Made by a program: the position numbers and the translations under genes. This document shows, piece after piece, positions 1 to 8,547 of a stretch of DNA of 41,821 nt. Positions within the stretch are counted from its first letter, which is position 1; each line of letters begins with the position of its first letter. The stretch lies in assembly GCA_036504975.1 (NCBI GenBank), contig DASXUF010000011.1:1-41821 (forward strand). The letters are read 5' to 3'. The stretch is from Candidatus Binatia bacterium (GTDB lineage: Bacteria > Desulfobacterota > Binatia > UBA9968). The notes under the pieces were generated by a model. That model saw only the letters and a program-made list of their open reading frames with translations, ran no database searches and was not told the origin of the DNA.

Positions 1-49
1 TTAAACTCAACATTGTGGATGAAGGTCGTGGTTGAATTCCAGTTTGAAG

Positions 50-76
50 CCGTACTGGGAAAAACCCGCCGTACGG
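50..76. terminator. Hairpin downstream of the Rieske/VOC operon
   Basis: The arms CCGTAC (50-55) and GTACGG (71-76) are perfectly complementary, and GGG (57-59) can pair with CCC (65-67) inside them. The hairpin lies about 75 nt past the stop of the minus-strand VOC gene, so it may end that transcript. It has no clear T tract on the minus strand, so the terminator call is weak. I see no convincing gene in 1-150. Confidence 0.3.
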
Positions 77-150
77 AATTTTAGAGAGGGAGGAGGACAC
101 GCCTGTTCCTGTATGGGTTCATGTGGTGCGCCTCCTCCCTAAACCTTCCT

Positions 151-981
151 TCAAGCGGAGCCGGAAACGTCGATGAAAATGCCGTCCGGGTCGGACAACT
201 GAAGCCGGCAATAGCGGCAAACGGCGATCAAGCTCGCTCGACGCTCGCCCTCTTCAGCCACGCCGATGGTTCTCTCGCGCATGGCAGGGTCGGACTCACG
301 CAAAGCCGCCAGATCCTTCTTAAGCGCCTCGACGCTCTCGACCTCGAAGCCCAGATGCTCCAAGCCCGGCCTGTCGATGCTCGCTCCGGCGTAGTCGGTC
401 ATGCGCCAGGGCGCAATGACGAGCGTCACTCTGCCGTCGGTGAGATAGAAATTGGGATCTTCGAGCGCCTTTTCCTCCTCCTTCAAATCGAAGGAGTCGC
501 GGTAAAAAGAGGCGATCGCCGTGGGATTCATGACGCGCAGCTTGAAGTGACGGATGCGCCTTGGCTGCTCGCGCGCCGCCTCCGCGTAAACGTCGCGCCG
601 ATTTTCCATCCCTTCCTGCGTGAGATCGAAGAAATTTCCCTCGGGATCGTGTGCGCCGAAGCTGGCGAAGGGGCGATTGGAGGGGCGCTTGAGCACCGTA
701 ACGGCCGGGTATCTTTCTTTGATCCGGGCGCAGGCTTTTGCGACGTCGTCGACGTCGATGCCGAAGTGGTGCAGCCCCGGAACATAGCCGGGCTTTCTGC
801 CGATCACGGTCACGCCGACGTAGCCGTCGCTGATGCTGAGAGCGAGGTTTTTCTTGATCGCCGTTGCTTCTTCGGCGGAGCCCGGCTTCGAACGCTTCAT
901 CCCGAACACGGCTTCGTAGAATCTCGTCTCGCGCGGGAAGTCCTCGCTCACGATGGCGAGGTGTTGAATCTTGGCCGCCAC
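151..981 (-). CDS. Two-domain VOC (glyoxalase/extradiol dioxygenase-like) protein
   Basis: The 276-residue protein has two tandem vicinal-oxygen-chelate domains. Domain 1 (about 1-130) contains QHLAIVSEDF, a second His in GLHHFGIDVDDV and a late acidic ligand region PEGNFFDL. Domain 2 (about 140-270) repeats the pattern with RIRHFKLRVMNP, LEHLGFEVESVE and PDGIFIDV. These positions match the metal ligands of VOC enzymes such as extradiol dioxygenases and glyoxalases; the substrate cannot be read. I chose the GTG at 979-981 because it lies 2 nt after the stop of the upstream binding-protein gene. A longer open frame runs upstream through that gene but is a shadow of it. It is the last gene of a three-gene operon with a Rieske oxygenase, which suggests a ring-cleavage or related catabolic step. 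That role is inferred. Confidence 0.88.
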   Translation of the reverse strand: MAAKIQHLAIVSEDFPRETRFYEAVFGMKRSKPGSAEEATAIKKNLALSISDGYVGVTVIGRKPGYVPGLHHFGIDVDDVAKACARIKERYPAVTVLKRPSNRPFASFGAHDPEGNFFDLTQEGMENRRDVYAEAAREQPRRIRHFKLRVMNPTAIASFYRDSFDLKEEEKALEDPNFYLTDGRVTLVIAPWRMTDYAGASIDRPGLEHLGFEVESVEALKKDLAALRESDPAMRERTIGVAEEGERRASLIAVCRYCRLQLSDPDGIFIDVSGSA

Positions 982-983
982 GG

Positions 984-1970
984 TTATTTTCCGACCAGCT
1001 TCTTGAAGAAGCCTTCTTTTTCCAATTCGTCGAGCGTGCTTTCGTCGAGGTATTTGTTCACATTCATGTCTATCTTGGCTCCCGGAGTTCGCTGAGAGAG
1101 CAACTCCAACGTGTTGCGCAGGCCGACTTGGGACACGCGCGTAGGAAAGGAAAACTTTTTGGCGAAATACTGATAGGTCTCTTCGATCGCCTTGGGGTTC
1201 TTTAGTCTGAGCCGTTTCGATAACACCGCCAACCCCTTGTCCTTGCTGTTTATGAACAGGTAGGTTCCTTCGGCGTAGGCTTGCTGCAGCCGCTTGACCG
1301 TATCCCGGTTTCTTTCCAAGAACGAGCGGCGCGTCGCCATGGCGCTCATGGGAAAAGATGCTTCTTTCATTTCGCTCATGTCCGCGAGCGTGTGCATGCC
1401 GATTCGAAGCGCCTCGTTGATGTCGGGGTAAGACAGCACGGTGGCGTCGATAGCCCTGGTGGAAAGAGCCGCGATACGGACCACCGGATCTCCGGCGGGG
1501 AGAATCGTGACCGACTGGCGCGGCACGTTCCATGCTTTGAGCGCGAGGATCACCGCCGTTTCGGTGGCGCCTCCGACGGCGAGAATGCCGATCTTCTTTC
1601 CGGCCAGGTCCTCAGGTTTTCGGATCTCCTTTTGCGCCACAAAGTTGTAAGGAAAGGTATTGAGCGAACCGGATATCATCACGAGATCCGCGCCTTGATT
1701 GATCGCGTTGATGGCCGTCGCCGCGTCGACTTGGGCAAAGTGTATGCTGCCCCCCTGTAGAGCTTGAATCTGGCGGACGGAGCCGGGCACCAGGATAACC
1801 TCGCCGTTGAAACCGTATTTCGCCATCAGTCCCAGGTCTTTCGGTGCCCAAACGGGCGCCTGGAAGCCGGAGAAGCCGGCATAGGCGATGAGGTACGGCT
1901 CTTGCGCGGCGGTGGCCGCCGGGAAAACGGTAAAGAGAAGAAGAATGAGACGCGCCAACTTGCTCAACAT
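984..1970 (-). CDS. ABC transporter substrate-binding protein, NMT1/SsuA type
   Basis: The 328-residue protein starts with a signal peptide (charged MLSKLAR, hydrophobic stretch, cleavage likely after ATAAQ). The mature protein has the NMT1/ThiY/SsuA hallmarks: an opening strand then QAPVWAPKDLGLMAKYG, a mid-protein PEDLAGKKIGI, and a GG-A-TE ligand-loop region near 140. The family delivers small organic molecules (sulfonates, nitrate, pyrimidines, aromatic acids) to an ABC importer. No permease or ATPase gene is adjacent. It lies 18 nt after the Rieske oxygenase gene and 2 nt before the VOC gene, so uptake of the oxygenase substrate is the natural inference. The ligand itself is unknown. Confidence 0.9.
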   Translation of the reverse strand: MLSKLARLILLLFTVFPAATAAQEPYLIAYAGFSGFQAPVWAPKDLGLMAKYGFNGEVILVPGSVRQIQALQGGSIHFAQVDAATAINAINQGADLVMISGSLNTFPYNFVAQKEIRKPEDLAGKKIGILAVGGATETAVILALKAWNVPRQSVTILPAGDPVVRIAALSTRAIDATVLSYPDINEALRIGMHTLADMSEMKEASFPMSAMATRRSFLERNRDTVKRLQQAYAEGTYLFINSKDKGLAVLSKRLRLKNPKAIEETYQYFAKKFSFPTRVSQVGLRNTLELLSQRTPGAKIDMNVNKYLDESTLDELEKEGFFKKLVGK

Positions 1971-1988
1971 TTCGTGTCCTCCGTGCGG

Positions 1989-3281
1989 TTACTTCCCGTT
2001 CCGTAGGGCCAATTGATTCTCGGATTCGACCTTTTTCATGTACTGCTTGCAGTCCGTCGCCGCGGGCACGACTTCGGAAATTACAACCAGATGGGGGAAA
2101 CGATTCAACTTGGGATCCCTGATGAGGTTCCGCGGCTCGCGGCCTTCCTCCACGTCTTTGATGGCGGCGAGCAGCAGCTTGCGGCCGGCGACGATCGCTT
2201 TGTCGGAAGAGATCAGATGCTCCGCCGTTCTATCTTCCCTCGCTCCCTGGCTCTCCGTGGCGAAGGCGTCGTGCGCCTGAAAGTTGAGGCCCATGCCGGC
2301 AAACGTTTTTGTTTTCATCGACTCGCGGTCTTGTTGGAAGCGGTTCGCCGCATTGCGCGTCAGGGTATAATCGGCATTCAGCTCGAACCGGCTCCAATTC
2401 CTCAGCTCGTCGGATAGCGGTCTCTCCCGGCTGAACATGAAGATGTATTTCCAGTGGCAGGTATCGTCGATCGGCACGTGCCAGTGGACCGAGTAGCCTT
2501 CGCCGATGGTCGAGCCGCCGAAAGCGCCGGCGTTGGGAAAAATCAGGTTCGTGACGCGCAAATAGGATCTTTCGGCGCCGGCGGCGCGGATCGTATAGAT
2601 TCGCAATCCGAAGTCGGTGATTTCCACGTCGATCGCCGGCGCGCCGTCTTTTCCCAACAGGGCATTGTCGCTCGCGTCGCTGCCCTGAACGGCTCTGCGA
2701 CGCGGGATGTCGCCCTCGGCGAGCGATTGGTGTAAAAAAGAAAGATGCACGGGATCGATGTTCCCTTCGTTACCCTGCAAGTAATTGCAATGAATTAAAA
2801 TCTTGGTCGCGGTCCGGTATTCTTCCGGCACCGTCAAGAACTCGTAGTTCGGCAACAAGGGCGGCTCGCCGGGACCGAGGTAGGCGAAGATGACTCCGCC
2901 CGACTCTTGGCAAGGATACGCCAGGTGGCAGATTTCGTCTCGGTGCGCTCCGCCGCCCGGCTCGCCGGGTTGTTCCAGGACGCGGCCGCCGATATCGTAA
3001 AGCCAGCCGTGGTAGAGACACCGGAGCCCGCCGTCCTCGACGCGGCCGTAACTCAGGTCCGTTCCGCGGTGCGAGCAATGAATCCCCAATAAACCGGGGC
3101 GGCCTTGATCGTCGCGGAAAAGCACCAAATCCTCGCTGAAGACTCTCACTTTGACAGGCGCTCCCGCTCTGGGCAGCTCTTCCGCAAGCGCCACCGGCTG
3201 CCAGTAACGGCGCATCAGATTCCCGCAAGGAGTGCCGGGGCCCGTTTGAGTGAGCAGGTCGTTTTCTTCCTTCGTGATCAT
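1989..3281 (-). CDS. Rieske [2Fe-2S] ring-hydroxylating oxygenase, alpha subunit
   Basis: The 430-residue protein has an N-terminal Rieske domain (about 25-130) with the cluster ligands Cys69-x-His71 and Cys88-x-x-His91 (CSHRGTD and CLYHGW). A C-terminal catalytic domain carries the mononuclear-iron motif NEGNIDPVHLSFLH, with Asp176, His179 and His184, and a later acidic residue in NRFQQDRES as likely third ligand. This resembles phthalate 4,5-dioxygenase and related one-component-alpha oxygenases, which need a separate reductase; none is encoded nearby. It is the first gene of a minus-strand operon with an NMT1-type binding protein and a VOC protein. The start ATG follows a purine-rich GAGGTAAGAAATG context. 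The natural substrate cannot be read from the sequence. Confidence 0.93.
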   Translation of the reverse strand: MITKEENDLLTQTGPGTPCGNLMRRYWQPVALAEELPRAGAPVKVRVFSEDLVLFRDDQGRPGLLGIHCSHRGTDLSYGRVEDGGLRCLYHGWLYDIGGRVLEQPGEPGGGAHRDEICHLAYPCQESGGVIFAYLGPGEPPLLPNYEFLTVPEEYRTATKILIHCNYLQGNEGNIDPVHLSFLHQSLAEGDIPRRRAVQGSDASDNALLGKDGAPAIDVEITDFGLRIYTIRAAGAERSYLRVTNLIFPNAGAFGGSTIGEGYSVHWHVPIDDTCHWKYIFMFSRERPLSDELRNWSRFELNADYTLTRNAANRFQQDRESMKTKTFAGMGLNFQAHDAFATESQGAREDRTAEHLISSDKAIVAGRKLLLAAIKDVEEGREPRNLIRDPKLNRFPHLVVISEVVPAATDCKQYMKKVESENQLALRNGK

Positions 3282-3366
3282 TTCTTACCTCGTATCTGAT
3301 TATTCCCCAGTCCAAATTAGGCGAAATCGTGCTTGGGCGTCAAGTCGAGAGGGTTCTGTTCAATCC

Positions 3367-3382
3367 TCAGGTATTCACCTGA
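3367..3382. promoter_or_regulatory. Perfect 16-nt inverted repeat in a divergent intergenic region
   Basis: TCAGGTATTCACCTGA has 6-bp arms around a 4-nt centre. It lies between the divergent Rieske oxygenase and LapA-like genes, 85 nt from the former and 59 nt from the latter. It could be an operator for a regulator encoded elsewhere. An AT-rich stretch (TATTAATAATTATT, from about 3409) follows toward the plus-strand gene and may hold a -10 element. Confidence 0.4.
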
Positions 3383-3440
3383 TTGGACATCCGAGCGGGT
3401 CGAGCTATTAATAATTATTTGAGCAGGAGAGGAGCAAACC

Positions 3441-3812
3441 ATGCTGGCTTTACTCATTGCCGTCCTTTTCGGTTTGGCGATCGGTTATTTCGCGACGCAA
3501 AATACCACTCCGGTGACGATCCGGCTGGCCGAATATGCGCTGGAGGAAATTCCGTTGTATCTCGTCGTCGTGGGCTCGCTGCTGATCGGACTTTTCATCG
3601 CCTGGATTCTTTATATCGCCCAGTTTCTTTCGGCAAAATTGACGATCTACGGAAGAGACCAGGTCGTGAGAAAAACCCGGCGGACGGTGGCCGATCTGGA
3701 ACATAGGGTCCACGAGCTCGAGGTCGAAAACGAACGGCTGAGGGCGCGGGAGCCTTATCCGTCCGATGAACGAGAGCAGGTTTATCATCGGCACCCTTCG
3801 GTCGCGCCTTGA
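3441..3812 (+). CDS. LapA-family (DUF1049) inner-membrane protein
   Basis: The 123-residue protein has two hydrophobic helices (about 2-19 and 37-60) separated by a short segment with QNTTPVTIRL. A charged, probably coiled-coil tail follows (about 75-110, heptad-like DLEHRVHELEVENERL). This is the layout of the lipopolysaccharide assembly protein A domain family, whose Escherichia coli member works with LapB in control of LpxC turnover. No LapB-like TPR gene is adjacent here, so only the family is supported. A strong ribosome site (GGAGAGGAG) precedes the ATG. The gene stands alone between divergent and codirectional neighbours. Confidence 0.82.
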   Translation: MLALLIAVLFGLAIGYFATQNTTPVTIRLAEYALEEIPLYLVVVGSLLIGLFIAWILYIAQFLSAKLTIYGRDQVVRKTRRTVADLEHRVHELEVENERLRAREPYPSDEREQVYHRHPSVAP

Positions 3813-3894
3813 CCTTCGATCATCATCCATTCCGAGCGGCGTTCCGTCTGATTCCCGTGGCGCCGGCTGCGCCGGTGTCACGGTCGAGAACCTC

Positions 3895-3923
3895 TTGACC
3901 TCCGGTTTGAATCGTCCTAGATA
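3895..3923 (+). promoter_or_regulatory. Sigma-70-type promoter of the universal stress protein gene
   Basis: TTGACC (3895-3900) and TAGATA (3918-3923, continuing as AT) are separated by exactly 17 nt and lie 34 nt upstream of the start codon at 3958. Both hexamers are close to consensus. Confidence 0.6.
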
Positions 3924-3957
3924 ATTAGACCGATCCTCTGACCGAGCGAAGCGCCGC

Positions 3958-4404
3958 ATGAAACGTTTCCGCCGCATCCTGCATGCCACCGATTTCTCCA
4001 CCGCGTCCAAGCGCGCCTTCGAGATAGCGGTCGAATTCGCCAAGCAAAATAGGGCGGAGCTGCTTCTGGTTCACGTGCTGGTGCCGCACGTCATCTATCC
4101 GCCGGATGCCGAGGCCGATCCTACATTCTACCTCGAGCTGGAAAGGACCACGCGGCGCCAGGCGCAATCTTCTCTGGACGCGCTGGTCGGCCAAGTCAAA
4201 AGAAGGAAAGTCAAAGTGAAGGGTCTTCTGCTCAGAGGGACGGCGCACGATCAGATCGTTCGCTCGGCCAAGAACCGCCGCGCCGACATGATCGTGATCG
4301 GCACGCACGGACGAACCGGCATATCCAAATTGCTCATGGGCAGCGTCGCCGGGCGGGTGATCTCCGAAGCCACTTGCCCGGTGCTGACGGTCCGGGGGAA
4401 GTAA
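3958..4404 (+). CDS. Universal stress protein, UspA family
   Basis: The 148-residue single-domain Usp starts with the typical RRILHATDFS strand-loop (Asp at the adenine site). It ends with the ATP-binding signature GTHGRTGISKLLMGSVAGRV (G-2x-G-9x-G-S) and then CPVLTV. The signature is intact, so this is likely an ATP-binding UspFG-type protein; such cytoplasmic proteins help survival under starvation, oxidative or energy stress. It has its own sigma-70-like promoter 34 nt upstream. It is followed in the same direction by a binding-protein gene about 80 nt later, which need not be functionally linked. Confidence 0.95.
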   Translation: MKRFRRILHATDFSTASKRAFEIAVEFAKQNRAELLLVHVLVPHVIYPPDAEADPTFYLELERTTRRQAQSSLDALVGQVKRRKVKVKGLLLRGTAHDQIVRSAKNRRADMIVIGTHGRTGISKLLMGSVAGRVISEATCPVLTVRGK

Positions 4405-4487
4405 CGCGTCACGCCGCGCTTTCGATCCATTATCGATTGGTCCGCTTTCAGGCAGAACTCGCCTCGAAGGAGGCCCGCCGTGCGCTT

Positions 4488-5462
4488 ATGACTCCGAACG
4501 CGCTTCCATTTGCCCTTGTTATCTGTTGTGCGCTCCTGGTGAGCATCGAGGCGACCGCTGAGGAGGCGAAGCGCATTTATTACGGCACCACGGCTTCGCC
4601 CGCCCATCTTCCAGTATGGGTCGCGAGAGACGCCGGGTTGTTCGCTCAGCGCGGCCTCCAGGTCGAGCCGGTGCAGGTTCGCGGCGGCTCGCTGATCACG
4701 TTGGCGATCATCACCAACGATCTGCCCTTTTCCGGCGTGGGCGCGGAGTCGGTCGTCGCCGCGCGCGCGTCCGGGGGCGACGTCGTTTTGCTCGCCTGCC
4801 CGATCGACGCCGATCCGGTTTACTTGATCGCGCGGCCCGAAATCAAAAGTCCCTCGGACCTCAAGGGACAGGCCAGCGGCGTGACGCGCTACGGATCGAG
4901 CACGCACTTTTATCTGAGGTCGGCGCTGAAACACGTCGGGCTCGACCCGGATCGAGACCTGATCGTCATGCAGTTGGGCGCGGGCCCGGAAATGGTCGCC
5001 GCGCTGGAAACCAATCGCATCCAGGCCGCGGCGCTCACGACCCGCTACGCGATTCCTTTTTTGCAGCGCGGCTGGCCCGTGCTCGTCGATTTGAGCAAGA
5101 CGGATCTGGTTTATCCCTCTTCGTGCGTCGCCAGCAGCCGCGCCTTTATCAAGGCCCAGCCCAGGACAACCGAAGATTTTCTCCGCGCCTACGTCGCCGG
5201 CATCAAGCTCATTAAAAAAGATCATGCCTTTGCGGAGAAGTCTTTTTCCAAATGGCTCAGGGAAAAAGATCCCGTCATCGTGCAAAAATCCGTCGCCGCT
5301 TACGCGCGCCTCTTCAAGACGGCGCCCATCGTGCCGGACAAGGGAATCGAGAACGTCGTGAAAGACTTGCTGAAGACCCGGCCGGAGTTCAAAGAATATT
5401 TAGGATGGCCGGAGCCGTTCCGTGAAAACGGCCCCCTGGAAAAAGTTCTGTTGGAGAAGTAG
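4488..5462 (+). CDS. ABC transporter substrate-binding protein, NMT1/SsuA type
   Basis: I start this 324-residue protein at the ATG at 4488, which gives a clear signal peptide (MTPNALPFALVICCALLV, cleavage near ATAEEA). A GAAGGAGG ribosome site lies 14 nt upstream. The frame stays open farther upstream, but that part overlaps the Usp gene and has no signal-peptide character. The mature part has the family opening TTASPAHLPVWVARDAGLFA, then SPSDLKGQ and a ligand-loop region RYGSSTHFYL. It presumably captures a small organic ligand in the periplasm. No transporter partner is adjacent; the nearest permease is about 8 kb away on the other strand. Confidence 0.9.
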   Translation: MTPNALPFALVICCALLVSIEATAEEAKRIYYGTTASPAHLPVWVARDAGLFAQRGLQVEPVQVRGGSLITLAIITNDLPFSGVGAESVVAARASGGDVVLLACPIDADPVYLIARPEIKSPSDLKGQASGVTRYGSSTHFYLRSALKHVGLDPDRDLIVMQLGAGPEMVAALETNRIQAAALTTRYAIPFLQRGWPVLVDLSKTDLVYPSSCVASSRAFIKAQPRTTEDFLRAYVAGIKLIKKDHAFAEKSFSKWLREKDPVIVQKSVAAYARLFKTAPIVPDKGIENVVKDLLKTRPEFKEYLGWPEPFRENGPLEKVLLEK

Positions 5463-5509
5463 ATGAGACGGCGCCGGAGAATACGCCAAGCGTCCTCGTC
5501 TTCCGGCGG

Positions 5510-6421
5510 TCAGGTGAAGAGAACCGTGATCTGCGCGTGAATTTCCGCGGCCAAAGGACCGTCGGCGTCCTCCGTCAACGCGGACTGCCACACTTTGAGC
5601 GCCTCGTACTTCTTATCGACCGCCGCGTAGACGAGCCCTAATTTATAGCGCAGGAGCGAGTTGTCGAATCCGAGCGCCTTGGCCTGCAGGTAGTTGGCGA
5701 TCGCGTCCTCATATCTCTGCCACTGGTGATAGAGAAGCCCGAGATTAAAATACGTCGGCGCATAATTCGGCTCGAGGCGCTGCGCTTCACGGAAAGCCTT
5801 TTCTCCCGCTTCGCAGTCTCCCAGGCGCTCGTGGCAGAGACCGAGATTGTGGTAAGCGGCGGCGTGATCGTTCTGGAGCGCGATCGTTTTGCTCAAGGCC
5901 TCGATCGCTTCCGCAAGTTTCCCCTGCTCGTACAGGGCGGTGCCGAGATTGTAATAGGCCTCGGCGTGCTTGGGATCGGCCTTAACGGCGCCGACAAAAT
6001 GCTGAATGGCTTCATCGAAGCGGCCTTGCTGCGCCAGCGCGAGGCCGAGATTGTTGAGCGCGCCGGGATGGTTCGGCTTGGTTTTCAGATGCCTTTGAAA
6101 GGCGCCGATGGCGTGGTCCAATAATCCCTGCCCGCAATACGCGAGCCCCAACGCGTAATTCGCCTCCCCGTGGCCGGGGTCGAGTGCGACCACGGTTTCC
6201 CAATGGGCCAACGCCTTGGGAAAATCCTTTTTCTGGTAGTATGCGACGCCCAGATTATAATGGGTCGAAACCGACCGTGGGGCATCCTTCAAAGACAGCT
6301 CCCACTGGGAGATAGCCTCTGCGAGACGGCCTTCCTGCGCGAGCCGGTTCCCCTCGTAGTGGCTACGCAAAAGATCCGGTGCGCCGGCGCCGTCCCGCTT
6401 ATCGATCTGTGGATGACTCAT
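5510..6421 (-). CDS. Tetratricopeptide-repeat protein (about eight TPRs)
   Basis: The 303-residue protein is almost entirely TPR. Repeats recur with an exact 34-residue period starting near residues 19, 53, 87, 121, 155, 189, 223 and 257, with typical YNLGVAYY, NNLGLALAQQG and YYNLGTALYEQG helices. It has no signal peptide or membrane segment, so it is probably a cytoplasmic scaffold. Its start codon lies 5 nt after the stop of the 706-residue repetitive protein gene, so the two are almost certainly cotranscribed and translationally linked. A partner or assembly role for that protein is an inference. The gene ends 47 nt from the convergent binding-protein gene; complementary CGCCGGA/TCCGGCG arms in that gap could form a weak shared terminator. 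Confidence 0.9.
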   Translation of the reverse strand: MSHPQIDKRDGAGAPDLLRSHYEGNRLAQEGRLAEAISQWELSLKDAPRSVSTHYNLGVAYYQKKDFPKALAHWETVVALDPGHGEANYALGLAYCGQGLLDHAIGAFQRHLKTKPNHPGALNNLGLALAQQGRFDEAIQHFVGAVKADPKHAEAYYNLGTALYEQGKLAEAIEALSKTIALQNDHAAAYHNLGLCHERLGDCEAGEKAFREAQRLEPNYAPTYFNLGLLYHQWQRYEDAIANYLQAKALGFDNSLLRYKLGLVYAAVDKKYEALKVWQSALTEDADGPLAAEIHAQITVLFT

Positions 6422-6426
6422 ATTGG

Positions 6427-8547
6427 TTAGGCAACGAAGCTGATGCTAACACTGAAGCCCGCGGCGTTGAGATGCAGCGCGCCGCGATAAGCCTGAAAGC
6501 CGGCGCGAACGGCGTCCGCCGTAGTAAGGTGCGCGAGGCTCGGCATGCCGACGGCGGCCGCTTCCCGGTTCTCCACCTTGGCAACGTTCATCTCGGCTTC
6601 GGCTTGAGTCTGGACCAAAGTTGTTCCGCCGTCGGAAGAGACCTGGCGATTCACGGCCAGCCGTCCGGAAACGTCGAGCTCGGTGTGACTGAGTTCCGCC
6701 TGCAATCCTTGTCCCTCGTTGGCGACGAGAGCGGCGGCCGACTCCTGGACGACTTTGCCGTCGAGCTCGAATACCCGGTTTCCCGCCGCGTCCACCGTGG
6801 CGACCACGCGGCCCTGGAAGCGCGCCGCATCCAGAGACGCGCGCTGGGTGTCCGTGGTCGCGCCTGCGACGGTTGCTTCGCCGTTTTGACCCTCGACGAC
6901 TTTGCCTGAGGCGATCTCCTGGTGCGAGACGGTCGCCGTCACGCTTGAAAAATCGAATTCCAGTGTGCCTTGATCGAGCCGGAAGCTCGCGCGGAGGCCG
7001 GCGGCGGTTCTAATATCGACGATGACTGCTCCTTTGCCCAGGCCCGCGCCCACTTGCTGGGTGTCGGGCGAGTATTCGATCTGGCCCTGCACGAGTTGAG
7101 CGACCTTGGTCTCGCTTTCGACCAGACGCCCCTGGCCGTTCGCATTGACGGTCAGGTCGTCGGTTTCCGTCCGGCGCTCCTGCTTTGCATCAAACGATAT
7201 GGCTCTCTGGCCGTCGGCGTCGACCCGGTTAAGCAGCTCGGCTTTCATCTCGGACTCGACTTTGGTGTCGATGGCCCGTTCCGTTTTCGCGCCGTTATTA
7301 TCGGACACGACTTTCATCGCAAGCGCGACCGACTCTTCGCTCTTGATCTCAGTCTCGGCGAGAGTATCGCCGTTACTTTCTTTGGTGACGGCGGTGCGGG
7401 CGCTCGCCTCGCCGTTTCGGTTTTCGGAGGTCGTCGTGGTCGTCTCGCGGTCGATGGCCTGCTCGCGCACGAGCTTGCCGTTTCCGTCGAATTGCTCGAC
7501 CGTGCCGGTGGTTACGACGTGATCCATGGTCGCGGCTTTGATCTCATATTCGGTGCGGGTCGAATTTTCCGTCTCACCGGGACGGGAAAGCGCTTTGGTC
7601 GTCTGCTCGCTCTGGCTCAAGCGGCGTGTGTCGATCGTGCGCGCCTCGGTCGTCGTGACCTGCTGTGAGCTGGCCTTGGCGGAGAGAACTTCGCCCTCGG
7701 CGCCGAGATTTTCCACCAGCGTCGCGCTCGTCGACTGAACATGGGTCTCGATCTCTTGATGTCCCTGGGAAGCATCCGTCGTTTCGGAGCTGACCTTGCG
7801 GAGAGAAGCCTTTCCCTCCTGGTGGACGGCCACAACAGTTTCCTGCTCGACCTGCCGGCTCGCGTCGCCGTGCGCCTTCACGTCGATCGCTTGTTCTTGT
7901 TTGGTGGTGACCGCCTGGCGGCTCGACTTGTCGCTCACCAGGTTGCCCAACGAGTCGTACACTCGCACGCGCGCCTCGGTCTCGGTCCGGTTCTGCGCCG
8001 CGACCGCGTCGCTGCGGTTCCGATCGCTCGTGCTCGCGATGTTGATGCTCACGCGCGTGGCGTTGCCGTTCTTAACAACGTTGCGCGTCGTGCTTTCGTT
8101 GTTGACGCGCGCCTCTTTGAAGTCGGCGTCCCGGTTGCCGACGTTGACCTGATGGACGTCGCGCTCCACGTTTTTGTAGACCGGCTTGCCGTTCACCTGG
8201 CCCTGGACCACTTGATTCGAGTGTTGGGTGACTTCGCGCCGGTGTTGCTGGTTGCCGTCGCCTTGACTGACCTGCTGGGTCGAGGTCTTAAGAGTTTGGC
8301 CGTCCTGCTGCGCCGACCGGACCGTCTGGGTATCGACGTGGGAGTGCACGCGACTCTCGAACCTCGCGCTCATGCTGGTCTGCTGTTGCAGCCTGAGGGC
8401 GCTCTGTACGGCGTTTTGGGTAAGATTTTTCTGGTTCGCGACCGAGCCGACGCCGTTCTTGCGGACTTTCTCCAGCAGATTGCCGGCGAGGCGAACGGGT
8501 TTGTAGTTGAATAACTGCGAGGGAAGATCGAATTTTGTCTTCACCAT
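6427..8547 (-). CDS. Large Cys-free repetitive protein of unknown family
   Basis: I do not recognise this 706-residue protein. It contains no Cys and almost no Trp, Pro or hydrophobic runs, and is rich in Thr, Ser, Gln, Glu, Val and Ala. A short basic N-terminus (1-40) is not a signal peptide. From about 190 on, a diverged unit recurs: a strand, a D-x-x-G-type turn (YDSLGNLV at 197, ENLGAEGEVL at 279, EQFDGNGKLV at 351, RVDADGQRAI at 441, TVDAAGNRVF at 584), then a run such as QAVTTKQEQAID. Spacing is roughly 70-90 residues, except the last interval, which is longer. The pattern suggests an elongated beta-rich or solenoid fold. AGGAG lies just upstream of the ATG. It is coupled to a TPR gene and follows a membrane hydrolase gene on the same strand. 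Confidence 0.8.
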   Translation of the reverse strand: MVKTKFDLPSQLFNYKPVRLAGNLLEKVRKNGVGSVANQKNLTQNAVQSALRLQQQTSMSARFESRVHSHVDTQTVRSAQQDGQTLKTSTQQVSQGDGNQQHRREVTQHSNQVVQGQVNGKPVYKNVERDVHQVNVGNRDADFKEARVNNESTTRNVVKNGNATRVSINIASTSDRNRSDAVAAQNRTETEARVRVYDSLGNLVSDKSSRQAVTTKQEQAIDVKAHGDASRQVEQETVVAVHQEGKASLRKVSSETTDASQGHQEIETHVQSTSATLVENLGAEGEVLSAKASSQQVTTTEARTIDTRRLSQSEQTTKALSRPGETENSTRTEYEIKAATMDHVVTTGTVEQFDGNGKLVREQAIDRETTTTTSENRNGEASARTAVTKESNGDTLAETEIKSEESVALAMKVVSDNNGAKTERAIDTKVESEMKAELLNRVDADGQRAISFDAKQERRTETDDLTVNANGQGRLVESETKVAQLVQGQIEYSPDTQQVGAGLGKGAVIVDIRTAAGLRASFRLDQGTLEFDFSSVTATVSHQEIASGKVVEGQNGEATVAGATTDTQRASLDAARFQGRVVATVDAAGNRVFELDGKVVQESAAALVANEGQGLQAELSHTELDVSGRLAVNRQVSSDGGTTLVQTQAEAEMNVAKVENREAAAVGMPSLAHLTTADAVRAGFQAYRGALHLNAAGFSVSISFVA

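Noticed and set aside
81-122. A 13-codon minus-strand frame with a fine GGAGG ribosome site after the VOC gene.
   Set aside because: Too short to support as a gene, with no hydrophobic or other meaningful composition; listed only as a curiosity.
982-1533. Upstream extension of the VOC gene to 460 residues.
   Set aside because: The extension lies wholly inside the binding-protein gene on the same strand in another frame and is Arg/Gln-rich shadow sequence.
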